Source: Owenia fusiformis
Lineage: Eukaryota > Annelida > Polychaeta > Sabellida > Oweniidae
Assembly: GCA_903813345.2 (NCBI GenBank)
Contig: CAIIXF020000010.1
Coordinates: 19,539,181-19,603,180, forward strand
DNA length: 64,000 nt
Direction: 5' to 3'
Part shown: positions 1 through 15,200 of the stretch, piece by piece
How the letters are laid out: each line of letters begins with the position of its first letter
Numbering within the stretch: the stretch's first letter is position 1
Notes under the pieces: generated by a model
Databases searched by the model: none
Told to the model about the DNA's origin: nothing
Seen by the model: only the letters and a program-made list of their open reading frames with translations
Program-made: the position numbers and the translations under genes

Positions 1-231
1 TTAAACAGTTTTATTCAGCAACAATTGCTCCAGACTTCATAATACCAAAGTCAAATGGGAGGAGTACATTATTATGAATACAGAATATGAAGAAAATAAG
101 GATTATCATGAATATGACAAATGCTAAACACCCCCCCCCCCCCTCCCAACACACAAATATCATGAATGTTCTCAAGATGTACTTTCTTATTTAATGTACA
201 AAAAATGCTTTAATCTTGTGTTCATTTACAG

Positions 232-3200
232 TAACGGGAGCTAAGATATCAGAGTACCTCCTTGAGAAGTCACGTGTTGTACAACAGAATAAAGGAGAGG
301 AAAATTTCCATATATTCTATTACATGTTTGCTGGCCTCTCTCCAGAACAAAAGACTAACTTTGGCTTAGACTCTAACAATGTTCACAGGTAAAATTGTTA
401 TGGCGAGTAAACCCTAGTGACAGATTAAAAAAAGAGATTCATTCAATAATTGTACCATTTCTGTGAATATATTGTTTAGATTGTTTATATCATTGTGTTG
501 CTCTTTCACTGATATACTGTCCTGTTTACTTATCAATCATATCAGTGTAATTCAGGAATAAGGACTTCTCTAACAAAGTACTGGCTAAGATAATTGCTAT
601 AAGCTGCATTACATGACTGAGAAACCAAAAAGTTAGAGTACTTTTGCAAGAACTTTATGAATGCCCTGTAGTATAGTGCAATGATTGGTCATTTGATGCT
701 GATTCATGAAGCTAACCTGTTCTTATCTTTCTTTTCTGCAGATATGTGACAACAGCTCAGTCGAGTGTGAAGGCCAAATTAGCCAGCTATCAACAGGACT
801 ATGAAGAACTTGTAAATGCAATGGACATGGTTGGATTCCTTGAAGAGGTATGAATGTGATGATACATCTTGAAAATATAATAAATTATGAATTGATATTT
901 ACCAAGAATTATAGGTGGGCAATTTTGTAAACAAATGGTTTATGTATGAGAAGTCAGATTATGAATTTAAACAGGATATTTTCAAAATGTTGCTCAAACT
1001 AGTTAAACTATGTAACACTCAAAAATTTGTATACATATTTTAACATACACTAAGTTTCTACAACAGTAATGATTTAAAGCATATTTTTAAGAAAAAGATC
1101 TACCAGATATTAAATGATTAATATTATAATGTGTAAGTGAATATAATAGATGCATATTTATAGTATCAAAAATTGAAAAGAATTATATAAAACACACAGC
1201 ACCAGGTTTCATATTTCTGTTCTAACCATTTCAGGAACAGGAGAATATGTTCCGAATTCTATGTGGAGTTCTCAACACAGGAGATATCACATTCCAACAA
1301 CAGGATGAGGACATTATTAACACAAACAATAAAGCACTTTCACTAACTGCTGTAAGTTATTCATGCGCTCTGTAATATATTTACTTTTATCAAACCTAGA
1401 AAATGTGCAAAATTGTAAACAGGTTGACATACTGTAGTTTTGCGGTTTTCCTTATCTTTTCCAGTTGAATATAATATAATGTTTGAGTAATGTGATTACC
1501 TCATTAGGTCACATGGTACCCCCCGGCCTAAAATTCTTTCAAAATCATGCAGTTTTTCACCATTCTGAGCACCTTTTAAGTGATTTTGGCCATTTTTGGG
1601 CCAAAATTGTCAAAAGTGAACCCCCCTGGATTTTTCAAAAATGAGCCCCCCTTGGCAAATCCTGGCTACGGGCCTGTGGTGAGCATCTTTTATGCATTAG
1701 TAATATCAACATGCTCCATTCTCAGTTTACAGAAATCTGGATCACTTAGGGTTCAAAAACTAATATTATTCAACTAATCGAATTGATTGATCGTTACTAT
1801 ATTTTAGGAATGCCTAGGCCTAGATGCAAGTGAAGTACTTGATACATTGACATGTAGTGTGGCTGTAACAAGGGGAGAAGTGGTCAAACGCAATTACACA
1901 AAATCACAGGCTGAAGGTAATAAACATGGCCATGGAATGAAATTCTAGTGCATTATGAATAATCAATTTATATATATCTATCAATTTTTTATATGTCTTA
2001 TGTATTGTGCACCACTCGTTAATCATGGATTTTTAAATCATCCAATTTTGTATAAAATGAAATTTTGATTATTTTTGTTATTTTGTAGATGCGAGAGATG
2101 CCTTAGCTAAGGCCATATATGGTCGGCTGTTCAGCTGGATTATCAACAAAGTGAATTCGCTCCTTGCACCTAAAGACCTGAGTGGTCAAACAGAGACAAA
2201 TGAGATAGGAATACTGGATATATTTGGCTTTGAACATTTTGAGAAGAACAGTTTTGAGCAGGCCTGTATTAATCTTGCTAACGAGCAGTTACAGTTCTTT
2301 TTCAATAAGGTACAGTACATGTATATTTTTATTTTTTTCCTGTTTATGTTTTTAAATTGTTTTGATGTTCCCAATTTTTTCCAAACTTCTCCTCTCAGTG
2401 GTGTAACAGGCCAACATTAAGAACAGCAATGGAAAAGTAAATAAAAATAGAAATAATATAATATTTGGAATATTATATGACATGTTTGTTAATTTCAGCA
2501 CATTTTTATGCTTGAACAAGAGGAGTATAAGAAAGAAGGAGTAGATTGGAAAGAAATCACATTTGTAGACAATCAGCCTCTATTGGTAGGAATATATGAT
2601 ATTATTATTGCCTATATCTAAATACTCAATTTTGATTTGACAGATCCATAGAAATGACCTTTTTCCATTTAAATGATATTTTATTTTTAAAGTTGTTTCA
2701 GTAAGTGCTACTAGATCCTAAAGGATACAATTTATCTCTTGAAATTTGAGACAGAAGTAACATTGAATCCCAGATATTGGAATCAGTTTTTAAATGACTA
2801 AGATATGAGACATAATATGACATTTGTTGTATCGACTTGAAAACAGTCATGTTTCATTTGAAAGTCCTACTTGTATTCGTATGTAAATTATGATTGTTAT
2901 TTGAATGTTTTACATTGTAGAATGTTTAAATTTTTTCAGGATTTATTCCTTGGGCGACCTATTGGGCTGCTAGCTTTACTGGATGAGGAAAGCCAGTTCC
3001 CTCAGGTACATAATCAAAAGTTGTCCCATTCACATGCAATTTGTCAGAAAGAAAGAAGTAACCAAAGCCCTGTATACACTTTCAAATTTCATTCCAATAA
3101 TTTCAATTGTTTCAGTGAATTCATCATTTTGTCCATATCAATGTATTTGTCAATATCAGGCATTTTGCCAGTGTTTTTGGCTGACATAACCAAATCACAG

Positions 3201-6200
3201 TTCACTGCTCTTGTACTGCAGTCCCAAGTATTCAAATAATTTGCCTGAAATATTTTGGTTTCATTTCATTGTTACCATTTTGCATGCTAGTGTAAACAAA
3301 CCAAGTGCAATGAGAAAAAATCTATAGTGAGTTCAAATCCAGGGAATACAAATGATTGATGTTGTCACTAAATGAAATGGGCTTTTGCTCATAACTTTTA
3401 TGAATGATGTGTAAACATGTATCTGTCTGTTACAGGGATCAGGCCACTCACTAGTGCAGAAATTTAACAAAAACCTTGCTGGGAACAGATATTTCCTTAC
3501 AGCGAAGAACTCACACAGCAATAACTTCACCATTTCCCATTATGCAGGAAAGGTAGGAAGAGACATCATTCTAAAGAGCATTTATAAAAACATGTGCATC
3601 GAAATCAATATACTTTTTCTCCGTCCCTCCATTAATTTGCTTGCTCTTCCCTGAAGTTCTATTCTCTTTCCTAGCTTGTTTTTATGATAGAATATATTTA
3701 CAAAACATGTCTTGACTGAATCTGTGCACATTTTTCATTTATTCTACATACCTATGTATGAGGAGAAGGAATATGTAAAACATGTAATACAAATCATACA
3801 TTCAAATTTTATGTCGAGAAAGTATTTTGAATTTCCTCGTATTTTTGAACAGGATGAATAAATAATTTCAGAAATTTTGTCCATTAAAATTCACAGTAAA
3901 TCTCAGCAAAAACAAAACTATTGTTAAAGTGAACCAAACATGTTTCTAATTATCATGTGTCAGATTATCTGGTCGTTTATGTGATTTAGTGCAGGGGATT
4001 TGATATTAAGTCAGTGGTTTGACACAACAGATGCCAAATATTAATTGTTTGTGTTTGTAATTTTTATTTCTTCAGACAGTTGTTATTGTTTTCAATCTGT
4101 ATACTATATAAATGCATACATTTCAATTTATGGCAATTGGAATGAATATTTGGCCAATTGACATGGTATGAGGTATTTTTCATGTGGTTACATAAATCAT
4201 CCATTTAATATATTTATAATCCGCCTACTTCATAATTGTATACTTTTTTCTTGACTTGAGTATTTCTTGTTTGATGATTTTATTTTTTCCTTACTATTAT
4301 TTCTTTACTTGATTATGCGTTTGCTAGCTTATTCCTTTACAGGTTTTATAATTTTCTCTTACTTTATTATTCCCTATTATTCTCTCATATGATTATTAAC
4401 TATTCTCTGTTTGATTATTCACTTTTTTCTAGGTTGTCTATGACAGCAGTGGATGGCTCGAGAAGAACAGAGACACTATGCCCCCAGGGCTAATGGAAAT
4501 GCTACAACGCAGTGAAAACAGTCTACTCAGTGTAATATTTAAAGGTACAGTGTTTTATCGCATCACCACCACACATGCTGGCATATTGTTATGGTCGCAA
4601 ACCTTTTTGTGAAAGGAGTGGGCATTCAGAGTTCAGCTCTTGCCATCTATAACAAATGGCAGGTGGTGACATTTTGTATGTTAATGTCTTGTTTATTATT
4701 TATGTTAGTTTTACACTGTGTGTACTTTGGACTTGTGATTTACATTGTTCTCAGCTACTTACTAGACCTTATGATATTGTGAGCTTCTTCTGATGTTTTA
4801 TAGCTTATGCAAAAAGGACCATTGTATAGTGTGCCTGGTGGTGTAACATGAGCTCAATACAAAGCAGTGATCTCCCCAGCATTAAAGCAAGTGGGCGCAG
4901 CACCCACCTGATATTTTGAAAATAGGCTTGCACCCACCTGAAAATCCATTTGCGCATACTTGGAAATGAGAAAAATCATAAAAATGGGCATTTTTGACCA
5001 ATTTCAGTGTGAATTGTGAAAATGAGAATTTTGCACACACTTGAGAAAAATCGTGGGGAGATCACTGCTAAAACTAAAATGCTCGTAGTATGATGGCTAT
5101 GGTATGATGAGATCTGGATAGTAGCTGTGTTGTAGCTGAGAGGCAATGTGTTCAAATCTTGAGTTCTCTGCTATTTTACTGTATTAATATACAATATGTG
5201 AGATTCAATTTGTTTAATTATCTGTTTTATAACCTAATTTGTACAAAGTGGTTGGACATTTTAGTGAAAAATTTTGCTACTAGATTTCCTGTCACTCTGT
5301 GTATTCAAGAGGTTTATTGTGCTATTTTTACAGGCAAGTTGACAAGGACTGGAACCCTTGCCCTACAAGGCCGCAGTCGTAAGTCTATGAAGTCCAGGAG
5401 GTCAACTGGTCGAACTCGGCCTGATGCTGCAAGACTGAACAAGGCCACCAAGGAACGGAAACTAACTGTTGGTGCTCAGTTCAAGGTAGAACACTACATT
5501 ATGCATGATTCTTGTTTGGTGGCTCCATATGATGCCAGGTTTAAGAATAAACGCTGTTAAACAATTATTCTTTCTCTTTAAAAGCGTGAAATGTTTAAAC
5601 TCAGTGTGTGGAATAATTCCTTAACATGTACATGTTCACCCGTATAGCTCAGCGGTAGCACAGGTACCTCTTACACAATAGGTCCCAGATTCGATCCCCA
5701 GTTCAGGCAAGACTTAATTTCTCGTTTGCATAAAGTACTTCAGGGTGTTTGACTGAGTGGTCCACAACTTGTACAAAAGGCTGTGGTGTGTACTTGTATG
5801 TCTGTGTAGGGGTTCACTAATAAAAGAACACAGGGCTCCTTTGAGGAGGGGTTTCTGGGTCTATCTTCCAAGACGGGATTTACCCAAAAGGTATTTCTCA
5901 CCTTCATTGGTGGTAAATAAAATACAATACAATACAATATGCAGTACATTTGCTTCTAGAACTCACTTCAAGTGTTGATGGAGCGGATGACAACCTCCAA
6001 CCCAGTGTTTGTCAGATGTATTAAACCCAACAACCAGAAAGCTCCCTCATGCTTTGATGGCCCTTACGTCACTGCTCAGGTAAAGATTATCATTATATGT
6101 TGAAATAATTTTGTTTATTTTATCTTTTAATTTTATTTGCTTTGCTTATTTAGACGACCAAATATACACATATTTCGCTTTACTTATAATTTGCTTTCTG

Positions 6201-9200
6201 ATTTCCACCTTTTTAAAACTAAAAGTTATATCAAAACTAATTATTATGGTAATTCAATATTGGTCAGTATTCACAATGATTAAAATACTTGTGCCACCAG
6301 TCCATGCATATGCCACCTGACATCACATGAATAAGGTTAAATATGAGAGGACATGTGAGTCAGTTGGGATTAAGAGTATATACACATTGAAACACAACCC
6401 CTCCCCCTTACACCCCCCCCCTCGTTTTTGCTCTTCCCAATAATGCGCATATACATACTGATACACTTCCTAATCGATTTACATGTTTGTATTTAGCTGG
6501 GGTACCTGAACATGCTTCATACAGTTCTGTTGCGTAAAACTGGCTTCCCCATCAGAATCCCACTTCACGAGTTTTATCTCCAGTAACTAATCATTTATTC
6601 TTAGCACATTGCCCTTGTTGCATTTAAAAATTAAAGCACACTACCCTTTCTGCATTTAAATTCCTTAGTAAACTGCCATTGTTGCATCTGAATTCCTTAG
6701 TAAACTGCCCTTGTTGCATTTGAATCCCTGAGTATACTGCCCTTGAATTGTTGCATTTGAATTCTTTAGTACACGACCCTTGTTGCATTCAATTGTTAAA
6801 GCTCATTGCCCTTGATGCATTTAAATTTTAAAGCACACTACCCTTGTTGCATTTGAATTCATTAGTAAACAGTCCTTGTTGCATTTGAATTCCTTAGTAT
6901 ACTGCCCTTGTTGCATTTGAATTCCTTAGTATACTGCCCTTGTTGCATTTGAATTCCTTAGTATACTGTCCTTGTTACATTTGAATTCCTTAGTATACTG
7001 CCCTTGTTGCATTTGAATTCCTTAGTATACTGCCCTTGTTGCATTTGAATTCCTTAGTATACTGTCCTTGTTGCATTTGAATTCCTTAGTATACTGCCAT
7101 TGTTGCATTTGAATTTCTTAGTATACTGCCCTTGTTGCATTGAAACACTGCCCAAGTTTATTGTTTAAGCACGTTGTCCTTGTTCCATTGATCTCCATTG
7201 TATGCTGCACTTGTAACATTTAATTGTCTTGGCACACTGCTTTCAAACTCTTACTTGTCATTTATTCATATTTTTGCATTGATTCTTTTCCTATAACGTG
7301 CTAGCTTTAGTCCATGACCCATCCTAATAGGGTAGTATTGTTGTAGATGGTTTATACAAGCATGCTTTCCACCGCCCGCTTGTTGCGCTTTAGGAACATT
7401 GCCTGGAGACCCCCTCATCACATATTCCTGCACAAGTAGAAAACCTTTAGATGCCTCATTGCGTAGACTGCATGCTAGAGAGACATCTAGTGTCCAACCC
7501 CATTCAGGATGTGTGGTCATTTACAGGGGTTGGGCAATTGATTGTCCCTTATGTTAAGATCCTTAAGCTGCATGCCTTCTGTTATAACTTGTACCAATAT
7601 ACAGGATGTCACATCAGTGTTATTTCCCTCCATAATGCAAGAGTTTGTTTAATACCCGGTGCTAAGTGTATATGTGCTGAACTGGCTTTGGTCTCTATTT
7701 AATTGGCTAATTCAGATCGGATGCAGTAAAAAACAATTTGTGAACTTTCCGGGTATTACGTTCGCCCTTGCATAATGCTGTGAAGGCTGTAACTGGGAAG
7801 GAAAGATATTTGGCACCCTGTATATTCACTATGTATATCCTGTTAGGGAACATGGTGATCTATAGGAATTGTAAATGAACATGAATTACTTGGTTTAAGT
7901 ATTTTAAAATTCACATTTATCTTCCTAACAAAACTTGCGCCTAACAGTTCATACCCCCTCCCCTAGTGACATTAGCTATGATTTGCATGGCAATTTTATT
8001 TTGTTGAACATTCTAGGCTACACTAGTACAAACACCATCATGTATATCCTTTTTGTGTCACCACCAATACATTATGTAAGTGGTGGCAATACTATAAACC
8101 ACCATTTTGTGACCAATTTTTGGCATTCAGCATTGATTACCTGTAACATAGAGTTACACTTTTCAAATTGCAACCAGGTGGTTACATTTTGTCATATGTT
8201 TTGTTTCATGTCACATGTAACAATCTTTTTGGGATCTGTCTTGTACTTGTGTAGTGTAGGATATATTTTACATGCTGCAGAGTTGTATGATATAGTTATT
8301 ACATGTTTACCATGTTATGTTTTGGTGTGCATGTTGTAGCTGCTTAATATATAATATTACGTTATGTTTTGGTGTGCATGTTATAGGTACTATATACAAT
8401 ATTATGTTATGTTTTGGTGTGCATGTTATAGCTACTATATACCATGTTATGTTATGTTTTGGTGTGCATGTTGTAGCTGCTATACACCGGGATGCTCGAG
8501 ACAATTAACATAAGGCGAGAGGGTTTTGCAGTCAGACCAACTTTTCAAGAATTTGTAGACAAGTATGCATGCATTATTATTTTCGTTACACTAAACTGCA
8601 ATTTTTGAAAGATGATTTATTATATGAATGGGATGTACATAAATATTTAAGTGGGATTTCTTTCATATTAACACTCATGGGTTGTTATAACGAATTAATA
8701 TTAACACAGTTTGTTCTTAAAATTAAAGATTGCAACTTTTTTATCTTATTTATTTATTTGATATTTAGTTAGATGTTTAGTGGTAAGTGAGGATTCATTG
8801 AAAAGGTGAACATTTTAGTAGATGTAATATATGTAATGTAATGTAATATACAGATTTCATACTTTTTGTAAATCCTGTAAAGAACTGAACAACATTGTTT
8901 TGCCTTCATTTTGCATTTTTTTGTTTATATTTTAAAAATATTTCAATTGAACAAAATCAACTTTTCATAGCTTGTCAAGGGAGTTGGATGGATAGAGTGT
9001 AAAATGCCACTCTTTCTCTTATAAACCTCATTTTGTTTTCTGAGAGATTTAGATATTTGATCAAAATGTTGAAGTTAAGATGTGGAAGTTAATTTTTTAT
9101 AAAAGGGATCCCTCCTCTTTATTAAATATTGAACACACTCAGAACTGTCAAACATTTTAGAAAATTGGTATAACAATGGAAAAATATACCTATTCAACTG

Positions 9201-12200
9201 TTTACAGTGAAATAAAACGAAAGTAAAATCATTCAAATCACATTTTTGTTGCTTTTTGATTCAAATATATTTAATCATGACAATTGTGAATGCAGTGTAT
9301 TATTATAAGGAAGTGATTTTATCAATAGACATCTGAAGTACTTTCATATGAATTCAAAAGTAGCAGATTTTACATGTACTGTATTTTTAATCATTAACTT
9401 CAAACTAACCATTGACAGTCCTCGCTCAAATTGATAAAATACTTGTCATATTTCGTTCAAATTCTTTACTTGTATGAAGGAATACGCACTGAAATGAAAC
9501 AACTATACTGTAAGTTCTGATCTCAACATTCTAAAAGTTCTGAAACAAAGTTTTGAGAAAATATTGATATAGGTTATAAGACTTGAATTAATTGTCTAAG
9601 ATGTTCTTACTATAAATGCGTATCTTGTATTGTATTGTATTATTGTATTTAAATGGAGATAGAAGTTATTGTTTTCATAATTTAAAAGAGAAAATAAGTG
9701 TACAATTTACAACGAATATATACATAAGCACATGTTACTGATTTAACATAGGTATAAGATTCTGTTAGTGGACAGCAAAGCTGCAGGAGACAGAGCCAAC
9801 TGTGAGAGGATCCTGAAGAAAACTGGACTCCAAGGCTGGCATGTTGGGTAGGTACACACAGTGGGATGAATATATCAGATGCATGTTGGGTAGGTACTCA
9901 CAGTGGGATGAATATATCAGAATGCATGTTAGGTAGGTACACACAGTGGGATGAATATACTCATCAGAATGCATGTTGAGTAGGTACACACAGTGGGATG
10001 AATATACTCATCAGGGTGGACCTACAAGTTGAAATTGTATTAAGAACTATTTAACATGTTATTTCTTGTTTCATTTTTTAACTTTATCCTTTATCAAATT
10101 TTATAAGGGATTTTCATTGTTACAATTATTACACAACTCTTTCAATTAACTTGCAGTCAGACATGTCTGGCAAACATAAATAATTTATAGACCAGTCATC
10201 AATATGTCTACATTTTGTGTATTTAGTAAAACAAAGGTGTTCCTGAAGTACCACCATCTGGATGCATTAGCAGACCAACTGCAGAGTGTAGCACAGGCAG
10301 TTTTACATTTACAGAGAGGTACATTATTCACATATTTATATCCTGTTACAATCTTAACTTGAAAGTAGACCATCAAAACTGTGCTACTGATATTGTCACT
10401 AATTATCTGGTGTGAATGGAACATTCTTGGTGTGACTTGGTGTTCTTCGTGCATTCTTGGTGTAATTTGGAGCGCATATTTACAGAGCCAACCTCAGCTG
10501 TCTCACATTAAGTGAAACCATACAGCCGGTGTGTTATGAAAGTAATCCCTTTGATCTTTATAATCCAAAATCCACCCCATGTAAATCTCCAATCACAGCA
10601 TATGGTGATAACTATTGTATGAAAAACCCCCACATTCATATCAATGTAGCATTGCCTTATATCAAATGATCAGTTGGCATTTAGGTTACTGGAACTGTCA
10701 AGTGAAGCATTCTTGAAATTTTGTAAAACCTGATTATATTTCCAGGTGTTCGTGGTTTCCTAGCAAGGTGCAGAGTGAAAGCCAAGAAACAAGAAGCTTT
10801 GAAGCAGGCTGAACAACTGGCAAAGTTACTTGAACAAGTCAGTGTAGCATCCAAGACATATCATTCCACACAGCAAACCATGATTAGTACAGATAAAACC
10901 ATTCCCAATGGTATGTACAATGTACTATTCCTTAAATATCCAATCTTAAAAGGGGGCTAAATTGAAAGGGGGCTATTTGAGGTCCCTAGATGGCATATAA
11001 AACATTAGGTACCATATACCACAGACTTGATCTTTATGGACAGCTTTTTGCCCAATATATATCTTATTTGGATTGACCCCATTATATATTTCACAACTTG
11101 ACAGCTAGAGGGTCATATATTAATTCCAACAATAATTTCATGTCAAACATTTGTTCAACTTTCATTATTGTTCAACTATTAAATGAAAAAATTTGCTCTA
11201 TTATGTGGTAACATTTATTGTACTTTGAATTCATTTGATCATTTTTTCATTTGCAGATTATTTCCTTGAAAAACCTTCCCCGCCATCTATAAAAAGTATG
11301 CCCCCAGCACCAGTTACCATGACACCCGTATCAGAAGCTACGTATGAACTTGAACAGGCATCCAATGGAGATGTAAGGACAACATTTATTTCGTGATGAT
11401 CAGGATTGTCTTTGTAGTATCCTGAATTTCTAAAATGAGATCACTGTAGTGTGTTTATATCTGTCATTCTGTGTTCTTAGTATTAATACTTTATTCATTT
11501 TAAAATCTGATGTTTTACAATTCTACAATTTTCTTGTACATTGCATCTATTCACTCACTTACATTACTTACATTTTCAGTCACTCTCAATATTCTGTTCT
11601 GACTTGCTTTAGCCAATCACATTACTTACTCTCATTCACTTCCATTATTTTGTTCTTAATTATGATTTATTTAGCCAATCACATTACTTACTCTCATTCA
11701 CTTCCATTATTTTGTTATATTCTTAGGATGGTGTCTCCAGTGGCTCAGACTCTGATGTACTGGAGGATGACTTCACCCCAATACAATCCTCAGGAATGAC
11801 CAAATTTGGCCGTATCGGCACCAAATCTGCGTCAATTAAATGGTTCCAGCAGACTCAGTCTATGAAACTACAGAAATCGTCAGGTGGATTCTTTGAATGG
11901 TTCCATGGTATTATAACACGCAGGTACACACATATATTATGACTTTGATAAAAGTACAAATAAATTAAATTTGAACAGTTACATAGTGAGTGGTGACATA
12001 TGCAAACTTATAAGGGATGCTGTCCATCAACAATTGTGGATTTACTTCTTGGTTATGCTTTGACCCCCTCCCCCCTCCCTCATCTAATGATTTTGAGGTG
12101 TTGATTTGTCTTTCGCTTGAATATAAAAAGATCCACATTATTCGCTAACAAAATTATCATTTACCCCCTCCCCCTAATGAAACCAGCTTCGTTATTCCAA

Positions 12201-15200
12201 AACTGTCGATAACTGGACATTATCCCTAAGGAGATTTATAAATATCCTATAAAGATGTTACAAAATCCCTCTCTAAGGGTCTATATTATTGAATGAATTT
12301 AGAAACATTTTGTTTATTTTAGATGTATGAATTTAGGAGATCTCTATCTATAAAAGGAGTAGGAGATACAATATTCTGTATTGTATTCTAACAGCAACAA
12401 GATTCAAATCCCTATAATCCACATGAACTTGTATTTGTAGGGAATCAGAGAGACTTTTAGAGAACAAATCATTGGGCTGCTTCTTAATCAGAGTCAGTGA
12501 GAGTCGATTTGGTTACTCACTTTCATTCAGGTAAAATAATTTTTGATTTCAATAATAATTTTTATGAAGAAAGATGATGAACTGCAGATATGGGAATAAT
12601 ACTTGTAGAAAAAGTATGCTTATGTCTATAGATTGTTTGAATAATGGTCCTCACTTAAGACCAAGTGTGGGTCACTGGATTCATTTACAGGGGAAATTTA
12701 TTCCTGATAGCATAAATGATGAGTTTTTTAAACCAACCGAATCGCTTATTTTGAGAGTAAGCTTTAATATTATCACTTATATTTGAGTACAAAAGTAATC
12801 AATTACACTCGGAGGAAGGGTTAGTTGTCACTCGTTATTTTTTTGTGACTGAAATTCACTACAAAATCTCCCTGCTTATCACCATATTTCCTGATTTTGA
12901 GAGAATATGTTTTGAGAAACAATAGTCTCTAAAAGGTAGGCAAATTAGAAGGTCAAGGTGGTGTCAAATTATTACAGAAGTTGATATTGAATTGTGAAGT
13001 GCAGACATGACCTCAAAACCACCAAAACGTTGAGTGACAATCTGCATTTCCTTCAACCTTACAGATATGTTAAAAATTAAACGTATTTCAGGGCTGAAGA
13101 TAGGTGTCGCCACTATATGATAGACCAGACACCCAGTGGTAAATACATCATCATAGGGGAGGCTAAAGTGCACAAGTCACTAGCAGATCTCGTGCAACAT
13201 CATCAGCAAGTCCCCATTTCTAACTGGAAGGGAACCCTTAAAGAACCATGTGGACAGGTTGGTTGACTTGTATTTGTTGGGGCTAGATCTGAGAAAGGGG
13301 CTACATCACTCTTGTATCTCATGGGAGCTATATCACTTCTCATATATCTCTGCCAGGGCTATATGCCTGTTGCCGCTCTTACCAACAATCCCGCTCTCTA
13401 TCTCATTTGGATTTGGGGAGTTAACTTCATTTCTTTAATTCATAGTTCTTTTGGTGATCCTTAACTTCATCTTATCTTGATAGACCTCCACATTGCATAC
13501 ATGTATGTTGCATTTATATTTCTTATTTTGATGATGCATTTTTGTTTTATTGCAGACAACGGGCCAGTGCGATTATGATGAGTTATTGAGTGAATCTGCA
13601 TATTTTGAGCTGGAACGGGGAGATAGCGTGGCATCGGTGAGTTTATGAATAGCGTAGATTATATGCCTATGGTTTGATATTATATAGATGTGCTGCATTT
13701 TGTTATAATTATGATGCATGGGAATGTACATGATGCATGGGAATGCATAACTCTGTGCATTGTGATTATGTACTGCAGGAAATGTCTGCATGTATCATAC
13801 AGGACTTCATAATTGTATTATTACATTGTAGTCTGTGTAAAGTTGTTTCAATGCTTAATGATTCGAATTTCATTTTTTGGGCTTTCAAAACACTTTAAAC
13901 AGTTTTACGTGCATCTAGGATGAGGTTAATTGTTTGAAATAACCGAGAAAAGAAGATAAGCCACTGTTCACAGTTGGCCTGTGCCAAAACAAGCTCATTA
14001 ATAAGTCATACATGTATGTTGCATGATTGCTATTGATCATGGGTACTGAACCTCCTGTGGTTACTATGAATTATGGGTATAAAACATCAGTTCAAAAAAT
14101 GTTGCATTTTGCTTTCAATAATTTCTAGTCTATGGGAAAAAATCAGAAATATGTGAGTAATTTTATATTGGGTCATTCTGTATTTGGTTAGTTTTATGAA
14201 TGTCTATAGTGAAGCTATGCATGACATTCATTGATTATTTCTCTTGCTTCGCTTATGTTAGGGCGCAGTAGGAGGTAGACGGTCTACAGGTGGTTATGAG
14301 CAATTGCAGAGGGACGAGGATGCTTCATATGAGCTGGTACACATACTGTCCCATTGTATTATTGCTTGTTTGGTTCACTAATTGTAATATGCTAACACAG
14401 AGTTACATGGTTGTGTTTTGACAAGCATGATTTGACTACTTGTACTAAGCTAACACAATGTTGCAGTGTTTTTTTCTTTGACTAGCATACTTTGGCTACT
14501 TGTTGCGCGCGTATATACTAAAACAAAGTTGCATGGGTGTGATGGACTACTTGTATTAAGGTAATACAAAGTTGCAGTGGTCTTTATTTGACTAGCATAC
14601 TTTGGCTACTTGTTGCGCGCGTAAATACTAACACAAAGTTGCATGTGTGTGATGGACTTCTTGTATTAAGGTAATACAAAGTTGCAGTGTTGTTTATTTG
14701 ACTAGCATACTTTGGCTACTTGTTGCATGGGTATATACTAAAACAAAGTTGCATGGGTGTGATGGACTACTTGTATTAAGGTAATACAAAGTTGCAGTGG
14801 TGTTTATTTGACTAGCATACTTTGACTACTTGTTGGCGCATATATACTAAAACAAAGTTGCATGGGTGTGATTTGACTACTTGTATTAAGCTAATACAAA
14901 GTTGCATTGGTGTTTACTCGACTAGCATACTTTGGCTACTTGTGTATATACTAACACAAAGTTGCATTGGTGTGATTTGACTACATGTACTTTATTAAGC
15001 TAACACAGAGTTGCATTTGAATGTATTTGACTACTTGGCATTATACAATAACACAAAGTTGCATACAAAGTTGTATTTGACTAGCATGATTTGACTACCT
15101 GCATTAAGCTAACACAAGTTACAAATGTGGAACTGGACAACATTGAGCTAAATGCAGTAATTTGCTAACTTAAACTTGTAGATGTAGTGGTTGGTATTAC

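Noticed and set aside
5636-5712. A functional tRNA gene
   Set aside because: A and B boxes are present but the acceptor and anticodon arms do not pair and a SINE body and (AATAC)n tail follow.
8307-8508. Short Cys-rich ORFs on both strands
   Set aside because: They are readings of the 45-bp tandem repeat over the exon 12 acceptor.
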